Source of the DNA: Marinobacterium iners DSM 11526
GTDB lineage: Bacteria; Pseudomonadota; Gammaproteobacteria; Pseudomonadales; Balneatricaceae
Length of the DNA: 64,000 nucleotides
Direction: 5' to 3'
Assembly (NCBI RefSeq): GCF_900107855.1
Contig: NZ_FNRJ01000014.1
Span: 1-64,000 of the forward strand
The notes below the pieces were generated by a model, which was not told the DNA's origin, did no database searches, and worked only from the letters and a program-made list of their open reading frames with translations. Within the stretch, counting starts at the first letter, position 1. Each line of letters opens with the position of its first letter. Positions 34,248 to 41,951 of the stretch are shown in pieces. Made by a program: the position numbers and the translations under genes.

Positions 34248-34657
34248 GATTCGAGCCCCAGTTTTTGCAGCAGCACGGTCGGTGAAGCATAAAGCATTTC
34301 ACCAGACTCAATCGCCACGGCCACCTGCACTGTGTAGGCCTTTGTCAGCCGTTTTCCGCTCGCGGCATCCTTGATCAGATAATCAATCTTCAGCCGGTTT
34401 TCCCACTCGGTCAGCCTCGCTTCCACCCGGATTTTTTGCTGAAAACGCAACGGCTGGGCATAGCGAATACGCATGTCAATGACAGGCCAGGCGTATCCCG
34501 ATGCTTCCATCTGCGGCACGTTGTAGTCGATCTGCTCAAGTAACGCACAGCGCGCTATTTCCAGGTATTTCGCATAGTGTCCATGCCAGGCAATGCGCAT
34601 GACATCGACATCGTGAAAGGGAATTTCAAGCTCAACTGCTGTACTAACCATGTGCAT
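34244..34657 (-). CDS. 4HBT-type thioesterase, aryl polyene cluster
   Basis: A protein of 137 residues with a hotdog thioesterase fold. FHDVDVMRIAWHGHYAKYLEIARCALL is described here as an active-site segment of residues 13-40: the Asp of FHDVD is the usual catalytic residue, and WHGHY replaces the common VNNxxY. It may release or edit acyl chains from ACP. The start ATG is six bases after the acyltransferase stop. Confidence 0.85.
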   Translation of the reverse strand: MHMVSTAVELEIPFHDVDVMRIAWHGHYAKYLEIARCALLEQIDYNVPQMEASGYAWPVIDMRIRYAQPLRFQQKIRVEARLTEWENRLKIDYLIKDAASGKRLTKAYTVQVAVAIESGEMLYASPTVLLQKLGLES

Positions 34658-34663
34658 TCCTCT

Positions 34664-35641
34664 TCATGAGTGCTTGTTTGACCGAGAGCACTCAGACTCT
34701 GGTGAGGGGTTCTCGTCCTGATCCGCCAACCAGAAGGGAAAAAAATTAAACCATTGCAGGGGTGTCCGACGGCAATATTCAGCCAGCCGGTCTGCATAAT
34801 CCTGAGCGGCCTGTTGCAGGCCTTCATTGCGTTTTTTGCGCGGCCACGACAACTGGTCACTGAACCGCTCGAGGTAGAGGTGGTAACGGCTCGACTCCTT
34901 CAGGCAAAACATCAGATATACCGGGCAGCGCAGCAGGCTGGCCAGGATAAAGGCCCCCTGCGGAAACTCGGCTTCATCACCAAGAAAGTTGACCTTTGAT
35001 GTTCGCCCGCCTCCATGCACCGGAGTACGGTCGCCCGCTATCACAATGTACTCCCCCGCAGCGACTCTTTCCGACAGTAACATCGCCGTCGCCGGAGACA
35101 TGTCGGTTACCTGCATCAGGTTTATGGCAGCAGTAGCATTCGCCTGCTTCATGAGCCGATTGAATTTCTCTGCATGCCGGGTATGAACCAGCATGGTCAC
35201 GGCGATATCCGGCAGTTGATGTGCCAGGGCGCTGCACACCTCCGTATTGCCCAGATGAGAGACAATGATAATGCCGCCGCTGCGGCTCCTGTCGATCTCA
35301 GCAAATGCGTCTGGGGTTGCAAACACCACATCTTCGTGACGAATATGCCCCATCCAGACCAACAGCTTATCGAGCAGAATTTCACCGAAACACCAGAAGT
35401 GGCGAAACGGGGTCAGCCCGGTATGCTGTTCGGGCGGCAGTTGACCGAGCATTCGGCGCAGATAGGCCTTGGAAGCACGACGTGACTCAGTGCGTGTCAA
35501 ATAGAAATAGGCCATCACCGGCAGCAGGAAGATCCTGAACCCGGTACGGCCAAACAACCGATAGGCCAGCAACAGGCTCTTCATGCCCAGCAAGGTACCG
35601 GCTTCGCCAACACCGGCCCAGTGTTTGCGAGGCTCAGACAT
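34664..35641 (-). CDS. LpxL/HtrB-like acyltransferase, aryl polyene cluster
   Basis: A protein of 325 residues. The HxxxxE-type motif of the lysophospholipid/lipid A acyltransferase superfamily appears as SHLGNTE (about 128), followed by GDRTPVHGGGR. A membrane segment lies near 35-50. It may attach the polyene to its lipid core or add a second chain. In many aryl polyene clusters this domain is fused to the family 2 glycosyltransferase; here they are separate genes overlapping by eight bases. Confidence 0.82.
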   Translation of the reverse strand: MSEPRKHWAGVGEAGTLLGMKSLLLAYRLFGRTGFRIFLLPVMAYFYLTRTESRRASKAYLRRMLGQLPPEQHTGLTPFRHFWCFGEILLDKLLVWMGHIRHEDVVFATPDAFAEIDRSRSGGIIIVSHLGNTEVCSALAHQLPDIAVTMLVHTRHAEKFNRLMKQANATAAINLMQVTDMSPATAMLLSERVAAGEYIVIAGDRTPVHGGGRTSKVNFLGDEAEFPQGAFILASLLRCPVYLMFCLKESSRYHLYLERFSDQLSWPRKKRNEGLQQAAQDYADRLAEYCRRTPLQWFNFFPFWLADQDENPSPESECSRSNKHS

Positions 35642-36401
35642 GACGACGATTACTCAGGATTTTCGGCAAGCGCACCAGCATGCCGAAGAACAGCCGAGCA
35701 TGCATTAACGAGATCAAAACGTTGTCTTTGACCGCATTGAAATGCGATACCCCATCAATCGGGTAATGCACCTGTGTAGGCAGATTTTCCACCGGCCAGC
35801 CACGCCACGCCCAGCGTACGATGACTTCTGGATCAAAATCCATGCGATTGCCGCAGGATTCCTGATCCAGCAGCTCAACCACTTTTGCCAGGGGATACAC
35901 TCTGAAGCCACACATGGTGTCTTTGATACGCAGCGACAGTGTATTGATCCAAACCCAAACGTGAGTCAGGTAACGGGCATAATATCGCAGCGCAGGTACA
36001 GACGCGTCATAACGGGGATAGCCGGTAACCAGCGCTTCAGGTTGACGCTTACCGGTGGCCATGAAAGTGGGCAGATCGGTTAGATCATGCTGGCCATCTG
36101 CATCGATCTGAACGGCATGGGTATAGCCCAGCGCAAACAGATGCCGCAGGCCTGCTTTTACGGCCGCACCCTTGCCGCCGTTTTGTGCCAACCTGATCAA
36201 CTGCACCCGCTCATCATATTGCCGGTCCAGATTGATAAGCACATCACGGCAGGCCGGGCCACTGCCATCATCGACCAACAGTACTGGATAGCCATATTCA
36301 AGCACACTGGCCAGTGTAGGCCCTATAGCTTCTTCATGGTTATAGACCGGAATGACGATGGCCGCCCTGAACAGAGGCTCAGTTGAAACAGATCCGTCCA
36401 C
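35634..36401 (-). CDS. Family 2 glycosyltransferase, aryl polyene cluster
   Basis: A protein of 255 residues with the GT2 layout: AIVIPVYNHEEAIG, then VLLVDDGSGPACRD, IDADGQHDL (DxD-type) and GFRVYPLAKVV. It likely adds a sugar to the lipid carrier. I chose GTG 36401 because AAAGGAGGT is seven bases upstream, an almost perfect ribosome binding site inside the end of the AMP ligase gene. ATG codons at 36428 and 36467 would deepen the overlap with that gene. Confidence 0.83.
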   Translation of the reverse strand: MDGSVSTEPLFRAAIVIPVYNHEEAIGPTLASVLEYGYPVLLVDDGSGPACRDVLINLDRQYDERVQLIRLAQNGGKGAAVKAGLRHLFALGYTHAVQIDADGQHDLTDLPTFMATGKRQPEALVTGYPRYDASVPALRYYARYLTHVWVWINTLSLRIKDTMCGFRVYPLAKVVELLDQESCGNRMDFDPEVIVRWAWRGWPVENLPTQVHYPIDGVSHFNAVKDNVLISLMHARLFFGMLVRLPKILSNRRHV

Positions 36402-38073
36402 TGGAATGACCTCCTTTCCCCGAAACATACTTGAATGTGAGCTTTTGCTTCTCTTTCGAGTACTCAAGCAACAATGTTATCTCCGCTTCGGGGAAAATAA
36501 CCTGCTGAAACTTCGCAGCCTCAAGGCCACAGAAAACACCCTTAACCCCCAGCAACTCACGGCCATAATGCGCAGCCCAGTGCACTTGGGCAATACCCGG
36601 GAGAATAGGGGTTCCCGCAAAATGACCGTCGAAATAGATTAGCTGAGACGGAATTTTCAATTCGAGCTCAGCCGTGTGAGCCGTAACGGTCTGATTCACC
36701 AAGTGCGGCCACTTGACCTCATCCTGCTGGAACATCGCCTTCAAGGAATCCACTGTAATTTTCCCCTGCGGGTTGTACGGCATCTGTTTAACAAACCGCC
36801 ACCTCCGTGGCAGTGCTACCGGCTCAAAATGCTGGCTGAATGCCTGACGCAACTGGCGCACCAGCGCTTTTTTACTGCTTGCCTGAAGACACTGCTCCCC
36901 CTCAGGAGTCAACTCCGCAACCAGAGCCACTTCTGTGCGGCGACCACTCAAAACAAGTGCCTTGGCGGTTTTAATCATCCCCTGTTGCTCCGCCACCTGC
37001 TCCACTTCCAGTAGAGAGATTCGTTTGCCTTCTATTTTGGCAATGCGATCGGTGCGACCCAACAGAACAAAACTGCCATCCGGTGCAAGCTCAACCCGGT
37101 CATACAGGACCTGACGGCCATGCTGCACTTGGGGAGCGTCCACCTGCAGGGTCGAGTCAGCCGTCAGCGTACAACGCACCCCAGGCAACGACTGCCAACG
37201 GGCCTCAACCTGGGGGCTCTGAACACGCCAGGCCACCGCGCCTGTTTCCGAGCTGCCATAGATTTCACGTACCGGGGCCTGCAGCAACGCTGATACCTGC
37301 AGGCTATCTGCACGCTGTAAGGGTGCCGCCGATGACAAAACACATTCACAGCGTGAACGCAGACTCACCCAATCAAGCCCCGGATTCAGTCGGCTTAAGT
37401 GAGAGGGTGTAGACACCAGAACAAACTGTGCATGCTGTTGTGCTCTGCTGACAATGTCTTCAACGAACTGACAACTGTTGCGTTCAAAAATCTGCCCTCT
37501 GCAGAGCGGCCAAAACAGGCGGAAGGTCAGTCCATACAGATGCTGGTGCGTCACCGTGGTCACGATCACGGCCTGCTTCTCTTCCGGCCATAACCGCTCC
37601 AATGCCCCCAACTCACTTTCAATCTGAGCAAAGGTTTTAAGAATGGGCTTGGGCTCTCCCGTCGAGCCGGAGGTAAATATCTCCAGTGCCGGAAAAACGG
37701 CTGGCAACGGGCGCCAGATCTGTGTGCTTGATGCTTGCGAGGGAGAGTCATTGTAAGACAGCAAGGACGCGGGGTACTGGCCTGCAAAACCCGATACTCT
37801 GCGCTGTAAACGTTCATTGGTAGCAGGCAGATTGTCACCGGGAATGCATACGGTACAGCCCAGCTGCCACAGTGCCAGCGACAGAGCCAAAAACTCAACC
37901 GTATCCTGATGATAAACAGCCCAACGCTGTCCAGATTCGGCCGGCAATCGTTGGCACCAGTAGGCAACTCTTTTGCTGATGTCCGATCGTGAAACGAGCC
38001 CTGTTTCGTCATGAGCCACAGCTGCATTGGGAGCCTGGTTCAACCAGTCCGACAGGGGTACCAGGCTGCTCAT
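36379..38073 (-). CDS. AMP-dependent ligase fused to a dehydratase-like domain
   Basis: A protein of 564 residues. Residues 1-450 form an ANL-type adenylating enzyme with FTSGSTGEPKP at 133-143, YGSSETGAVAWR and a late LLGRTDRIAKIEGKRISLLE. This would activate the aryl starter acid and load it on ACP. From about 455 a FabA/FabZ-like hotdog begins (YFDGHFAGTPILPGIAQVHW), which can act as a second dehydratase. The two activities are separate genes in E. coli-type clusters. ATG 38073 follows AGGAGG and overlaps the upstream stop. Confidence 0.87.
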   Translation of the reverse strand: MSSLVPLSDWLNQAPNAAVAHDETGLVSRSDISKRVAYWCQRLPAESGQRWAVYHQDTVEFLALSLALWQLGCTVCIPGDNLPATNERLQRRVSGFAGQYPASLLSYNDSPSQASSTQIWRPLPAVFPALEIFTSGSTGEPKPILKTFAQIESELGALERLWPEEKQAVIVTTVTHQHLYGLTFRLFWPLCRGQIFERNSCQFVEDIVSRAQQHAQFVLVSTPSHLSRLNPGLDWVSLRSRCECVLSSAAPLQRADSLQVSALLQAPVREIYGSSETGAVAWRVQSPQVEARWQSLPGVRCTLTADSTLQVDAPQVQHGRQVLYDRVELAPDGSFVLLGRTDRIAKIEGKRISLLEVEQVAEQQGMIKTAKALVLSGRRTEVALVAELTPEGEQCLQASSKKALVRQLRQAFSQHFEPVALPRRWRFVKQMPYNPQGKITVDSLKAMFQQDEVKWPHLVNQTVTAHTAELELKIPSQLIYFDGHFAGTPILPGIAQVHWAAHYGRELLGVKGVFCGLEAAKFQQVIFPEAEITLLLEYSKEKQKLTFKYVSGKGGHSSGRICFN

Positions 38074-38609
38074 GCTCGCCTCCTGACACGCTGTCTGACA
38101 AGCCATTCCACTGCCAGCATAACCCCAATCAGGAGATAGGCTATCAGGCCGTTGTATAGCACCCAAACCTCTTCTGAAGCCCATAACATGGTAGCGGTCG
38201 ATACCGCTGCGTTGAACATAAAAAACAGACACCAAGCCTGCGTCACCTTGCGTGTGTAGCGCACTCCCTCTGGCGGAAGGGTTGGCTCTTTTATACGGGC
38301 AAGCCGCTCAATAACTGTCTGAGACGCAAAGAGGCTACTGCCAAACACGACCAACAGGCCCAAGTTAACCAGTACCGGATAAAGCTTGAGCCCCTGGTGG
38401 GGATCCCACAGCAGCGTGACGGCCAACACACCCAGCGCACTGGCAGCAATCACAAAACGATCACGCGCATGCTCTCCTCCGAGCCAACGGAGAATCAATA
38501 CCGCCATCAGAACAGGCAGTAAGGCAAGCGCATCAAAACGCTGCAGTCCCCAGTACACCAAAAACGGGTAGCTCAGGGTCAGTAATGTAACCAGGGCGCG
38601 AATCAGCAT
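38070..38609 (-). CDS. Membrane protein of aryl polyene cluster (COG4648-like)
   Basis: A protein of 179 residues with six hydrophobic helices and short loops, and a basic C terminus (VRQRVRRRA). YTRKVTQAWCLFFMFNAAVS is the most recognisable conserved stretch of the COG4648 family, found in aryl polyene clusters. Its role is unknown. ATG 38609 is preferred; an upstream TTG at 38618 overlaps the ACP stop and is an alternative. Confidence 0.78.
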   Translation of the reverse strand: MLIRALVTLLTLSYPFLVYWGLQRFDALALLPVLMAVLILRWLGGEHARDRFVIAASALGVLAVTLLWDPHQGLKLYPVLVNLGLLVVFGSSLFASQTVIERLARIKEPTLPPEGVRYTRKVTQAWCLFFMFNAAVSTATMLWASEEVWVLYNGLIAYLLIGVMLAVEWLVRQRVRRRA

Positions 38610-38614
38610 CAGGA

Positions 38615-38860
38615 TCAATCGAGCAGTTTTTCAACTTCGGTGACGACATCTTGCACGGTGCGCACTGATTTGAAATCTTCCGGCTTGATTTTCTTACCGG
38701 TCATTTTCTTCAGCTCAACAACCAGGTCGACTGCATCAATGCTGTCAATGTCGAGGTCCTGATAGAGGTTTGCATCGGGATGAATCGAATCCGGGTCGAT
38801 TTCAAACAGTTCTTCAAGAACCTGTGCGATTTTTTGATAGGTTTTGTCCTGACCTGACAT
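38615..38860 (-). CDS. Acyl carrier protein 2, aryl polyene cluster
   Basis: An acidic protein of 81 residues with the phosphopantetheine site DIDSID, in which S40 would carry the arm. It is one of two ACPs in this operon; type II aryl polyene systems use one for the starter and one for elongation, but sequence does not say which is which. ATG 38860 is chosen; a GTG at 38869 overlapping the previous stop would add three residues. The arm is probably added by the Sfp-type transferase at 41221. Confidence 0.88.
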   Translation of the reverse strand: MSGQDKTYQKIAQVLEELFEIDPDSIHPDANLYQDLDIDSIDAVDLVVELKKMTGKKIKPEDFKSVRTVQDVVTEVEKLLD

Positions 38861-38865
38861 AGCAC

Positions 38866-39129
38866 TCACTTACGTTCAGCTTGAGATTGAATCAAGGCAA
38901 CCAGCGCATTCACACTGGCAAAATGCTGGCGAGTCTCTTCAGAGTCTGCTTTCAGCTTAATGCCATACCGTTTTTGCAATGCCAGTCCGATTTCCAATGC
39001 ATCGATCGAGTCCAGACCCAACCCATCAACAAACAGGGGCTCACTATCGTCGATCTCTGTTACATCAAGATCTTCAAGATCAAGCGCATCGATAATCATC
39101 TGCTTTACTTCCAGGTGCAGACTGCTCAT
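38866..39129 (-). CDS. Acyl carrier protein 1, aryl polyene cluster
   Basis: A protein of 87 residues with the site GLDSIDALEIG (S41). It is strongly acidic, as carrier proteins are. Its start overlaps the end of the preceding acyltransferase gene by 50 bases, and its last codons overlap or abut the second ACP. The two ACPs are clearly diverged in sequence, so they are not a recent duplication. Confidence 0.88.
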   Translation of the reverse strand: MSSLHLEVKQMIIDALDLEDLDVTEIDDSEPLFVDGLGLDSIDALEIGLALQKRYGIKLKADSEETRQHFASVNALVALIQSQAERK

Positions 39130-39898
39130 GGACTCTTAACTCCTTATCAAAATAATCGGCAAGATCCGCCGTCAGTTGTCTTGCCGCTACAGAAGGGACA
39201 CTATCCTGCAGGTATGGCTCTATTGGAATAGCCTCATTAACCTGTATACGCATATGCACTTTCGACGCAGGTACCTGATACCAGCGGTCTTCCTTAGTCA
39301 AAGTGGTCGGGCAGCAGGAAATCAAAACCGGTGTAATATCCACAGCGGTACGAACGGCCACATTGGCGGCACCCCGTTTAAGCTGCAGAGGTTTTCCCGG
39401 CGTGGTACGTGTACCCTCCGGAAAAATAATCAGGGCACGTCCTTTGGCAAAGGCAGCACTGGCAGCCGCTATAACCTTGTCACTTTCTTCATTGATAATG
39501 TAACCGGCAGTTTTAACCGGCCCGCGGGTGAATGGATTGCGGGTCAATTTACCTTTCACCACACAGCTAGCATTGGGCACCAGGGCGATAAGGAAGATTA
39601 CGTCAATCAATGACGGATGATTGGCAAGAATCAGTCGAGCGTTGCGCAGCTTGTCGAGACCGTCCACTTCATAGCTGAGCACACCCAAAAACTTCATCAG
39701 GCCAATATAAAAGCGGAAGGCATGATGGATTACCTGTTGCCCTCTTTGCTCACGCTGCTCGGCACTACCGGGAAGCACATAAAGTACCGGCATGATAATA
39801 AGCGGCAGCAATATGCCCCCCACACCAAACACCAGAAAACTGAATGCGGTGCCACACCAACGCCAGACATGATTAATACGCGCCTGCATGTTATTCAT
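39080..39898 (-). CDS. PlsC-like acyltransferase, aryl polyene cluster
   Basis: A protein of 272 residues. The HxxxxD motif is NHPSLID (about 92-98) and FPEGTRTTPGKPL is the second glycerol-phosphate acyltransferase block. A membrane segment spans about 17-44. It likely acylates the glycerol or glycolipid to which the polyene is attached. ATG 39898 is preferred to GTG 39901. The gene overlaps the chain length factor gene by eight bases. Confidence 0.83.
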   Translation of the reverse strand: MNNMQARINHVWRWCGTAFSFLVFGVGGILLPLIIMPVLYVLPGSAEQREQRGQQVIHHAFRFYIGLMKFLGVLSYEVDGLDKLRNARLILANHPSLIDVIFLIALVPNASCVVKGKLTRNPFTRGPVKTAGYIINEESDKVIAAASAAFAKGRALIIFPEGTRTTPGKPLQLKRGAANVAVRTAVDITPVLISCCPTTLTKEDRWYQVPASKVHMRIQVNEAIPIEPYLQDSVPSVAARQLTADLADYFDKELRVHEQSAPGSKADDYRCA

Positions 39899-40610
39899 CA
39901 CGGCTCAGCTTCCAGCCCATTTCTGCGCACACTGGAAAGTGCACGTCGCGATCAAGCCCGGCTATGCACCGCATCGTGCGCAGCAAATCACTGGAGTCGG
40001 CCTCAATAGCCTGAGGCGAGTGTTGCTCAAGCGACATTTTGACACCCTTACTGCGACTGAGCAGCATCGCAAGGGCAAAGGGGAAAGGCTCGCATGAAGC
40101 ATAGGGCTGGTAAAGCTCAGGCAGGGGAACATCGTAAATGAGGCACAGTACGCTCTCACTATTCTGCAGCTGAGTCACAGCCTCCAACAATGCATGAGGG
40201 ATCAAATTTTCGACCGATGCTATCGCCGTCACTTCACTGACGTCCTTACGGGCGATTGAGAGCAGCCCACTCACGGCATTGTGAACCGCCAAGCTAAACC
40301 CTGTTGGCGACATTGGTTCATCACCGGCAATGCCTTCCAGCAGGGATAAAGTCAGCGGTGTATCACCATGTCTTGATGCAAAGACGCCAGGAACACCATC
40401 AACATCTTCGAGCAGGGGCAAGGCCGCACCAGCAGCACAACGACCCAGCTCGGTAAAGCGTCTCCTCAACATGGGAGGAATCTGTTTCAGAGCTACCTTA
40501 TGCAGCTCGGCAGGGAGAGAAACTGGCTGCTCCAGCCAGCGACTCCAGTCAGAGGAATCTTCCAGTCCGGGTGCCAATGCATTCCATGCTTGCAACTTGA
40601 AACTCAGCAA
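39891..40610 (-). CDS. Ketosynthase chain length factor, aryl polyene cluster (first gene)
   Basis: A protein of about 239 residues that matches the short beta-ketoacyl synthase-like subunit of aryl polyene systems. It begins LSFKLQAWNALAP and has no ketosynthase Cys-His-His triad. In such systems this subunit dimerises with the active ketosynthase and sets chain length. I chose TTG 40610 because CAGGAG lies seven bases upstream and the length then fits the family; ATG 40658 would add sixteen residues that do not look conserved. Confidence 0.78.
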   Translation of the reverse strand: MLSFKLQAWNALAPGLEDSSDWSRWLEQPVSLPAELHKVALKQIPPMLRRRFTELGRCAAGAALPLLEDVDGVPGVFASRHGDTPLTLSLLEGIAGDEPMSPTGFSLAVHNAVSGLLSIARKDVSEVTAIASVENLIPHALLEAVTQLQNSESVLCLIYDVPLPELYQPYASCEPFPFALAMLLSRSKGVKMSLEQHSPQAIEADSSDLLRTMRCIAGLDRDVHFPVCAEMGWKLSRDE

Positions 40611-40673
40611 TGTCCTACTCCTGCCTGCAGTACACTCAAAACCAAGCAGGCCAGCCATCCCAGTCTTGAAACA

Positions 40674-40725
40674 TTGTCCCTGTTGAGGGACAAGCGGATT
40701 CTACCTGCACAACAGGTCGATGCAA
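40674..40725 (-). promoter_or_regulatory. Aryl polyene operon promoter with two dyads
   Basis: On the - strand a -35 TTGCAT (40725-40720) and -10 TAGAAT (40703-40698) are 16 bases apart. Their spacer contains ACCTG-N5-CAGGT (40703-40717). Right at the expected start of transcription is a second dyad, TTGTCCCT-GTTG-AGGGACAA (40674-40693). Either could be an operator; the second could also fold in the 5' leader RNA. Confidence 0.5.
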
Positions 40726-40737
40726 AGAGCAAGTCGT

Positions 40738-40766
40738 TTGAACAATGAGGTTACTATGCCTATAAT
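40738..40766 (+). promoter_or_regulatory. Sigma-70 promoter of the divergent gene at 40806
   Basis: TTGAAC at 40738-40743 and TATAAT at 40761-40766 are separated by exactly 17 bases. Transcription would start near 40773, leaving a leader of about 33 bases with AAGGAG (40794-40799) before GTG 40806. Its -35 is only 12 bases from that of the aryl polyene promoter on the other strand. Confidence 0.7.
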
Positions 40767-40805
40767 CCGCGGCACTCGGGATTCTGATAACACAAGGAGT
40801 TAAGC

Positions 40806-41246
40806 GTGAAAAAAATTGCTGCGTGCCTCTCGGTCTTTCTTATTCTGGCATCACCTCAAGCCTTTAGTCGTGACACCAAGCATATGCTGTCCATTGAGGA
40901 AGCATTTCAGTCACCGGATTTCAAAGAGAAGCTGGATCCGAATATCCGTTTCTATTTTGGTAACCAGAGTCATCCTAAAGTATCACGATCTTTTGGGAAT
41001 TTCTCGACCAACAAAAAAACCAACGCTTTCAACAAAAGCGATGAAGAAGCCTGTCGCTGGGTAATGCTGTCTGCCCTCCTTACCCTGCAGGAGCGCGCAA
41101 TAAAAGAAGGCGGTAATGCTGTCATAAACATTGCCAGCTATTACAAGAAAAACAAGGTCAGCAGTAATAAAGAGTACGAGTGTCATGCTGGGGCGATCAT
41201 GGCCGGTGTTGCACTGACCGGTGAAGTGGTCAAGCTTGCCCGCTGA
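40806..41246 (+). CDS. Secreted protein of unknown function, linked to aryl polyene cluster
   Basis: A protein of 146 residues. The signal peptide MKKIAACLSVFLILASPQAFS probably cleaves near residue 21. The mature part has a conserved-looking block TNKKTNAFNKSDEEACRWV and ends YECHAGAIMAGVALTGEVVK, with two cysteines that could pair in the periplasm. Relatives are often labelled excinuclease ATPase subunit, which nothing here supports: there is no Walker motif. GTG 40806 has AAGGAG six bases upstream. It precedes the phosphopantetheinyl transferase and is divergent from the aryl polyene operon. Confidence 0.78.
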   Translation: MKKIAACLSVFLILASPQAFSRDTKHMLSIEEAFQSPDFKEKLDPNIRFYFGNQSHPKVSRSFGNFSTNKKTNAFNKSDEEACRWVMLSALLTLQERAIKEGGNAVINIASYYKKNKVSSNKEYECHAGAIMAGVALTGEVVKLAR

Positions 41247-41940
41247 GCAGCCAAACACATGTATCCGGCTCTGGTACACCAGAGTCCGGATGCACTCTCC
41301 ACTGACATCTGAGGAGATGTTACATCTGCTCCCGCCGATGCAACAACAGCATTACCTGCGCATTAACTCGAATAAACGACAGCGGGAATACCTCTACAGC
41401 AGGCTCTTGATATGCCTGGCTTTATCTCGATATTACCAACGTCCAGCCGAGAGCTGGATAATTGAAGAGGTTACCAATGCAGCTCCCATTATTCATAATC
41501 TGCCATCCCCTGCTTATATTAGCCTGAGCCACAGCCATGATCTGGTTTGTTTTACTCTAAGCCCACTTAAAGTTGGTGTTGATATAGAAAGAGTACAGCC
41601 AAGGCAAAACCTGCAAGCGATGGCAGAGCTGTTCATGAACAGCAGCGAACTAAAGCGATTGCCCACCTCTGAGCACCAACGGCAGTTATATTTCTATCGC
41701 GTTTGGTGTGCCAAGGAAGCTTTATACAAGGCCTTGCCGAAATTTGAGCAATCAGAAGCAATCTTAAAAAAGCTATCGTATTTACAATTAAAAAGCGGAC
41801 AGTTGGAATGGCAGCTGTCTGAGTTTGAACTGGAGGGCTACCTAGCCGCGATTGTGCACAAAAAACATCTACACACAGCAGTGAAAATTAAGCATTTTAT
41901 TGATCTGGATTCGTTTCAAGAACGCTCAGTAACACATTAA
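41221..41940 (+). CDS. Sfp-type 4'-phosphopantetheinyl transferase
   Basis: A protein of about 239 residues. VGVDIERVQPRQ and FYRVWCAKEALYKAL hold the Mg-binding and catalytic residues of Sfp-type enzymes, which move the pantetheine arm from CoA to carrier proteins. It most likely activates the two aryl polyene ACPs. The start is uncertain: GTG 41221 overlaps the upstream gene by 26 bases, while ATG 41290 would lose the IRLWYTRV strand that begins the family's N-terminal domain. Confidence 0.85.
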   Translation: MKWSSLPAEQPNTCIRLWYTRVRMHSPLTSEEMLHLLPPMQQQHYLRINSNKRQREYLYSRLLICLALSRYYQRPAESWIIEEVTNAAPIIHNLPSPAYISLSHSHDLVCFTLSPLKVGVDIERVQPRQNLQAMAELFMNSSELKRLPTSEHQRQLYFYRVWCAKEALYKALPKFEQSEAILKKLSYLQLKSGQLEWQLSEFELEGYLAAIVHKKHLHTAVKIKHFIDLDSFQERSVTH

Positions 41941-41951
41941 ACGATACGGCT

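Noticed and set aside
26036-40610. Fatty acid synthesis (fab) locus as an alternative reading of the ketosynthase, reductase and ACP genes
   Set aside because: The chain length factor, ligase-dehydratase fusion, LolA-like, MMPL and DUF3261 genes together fit an aryl polyene cluster and not core fatty acid synthesis.
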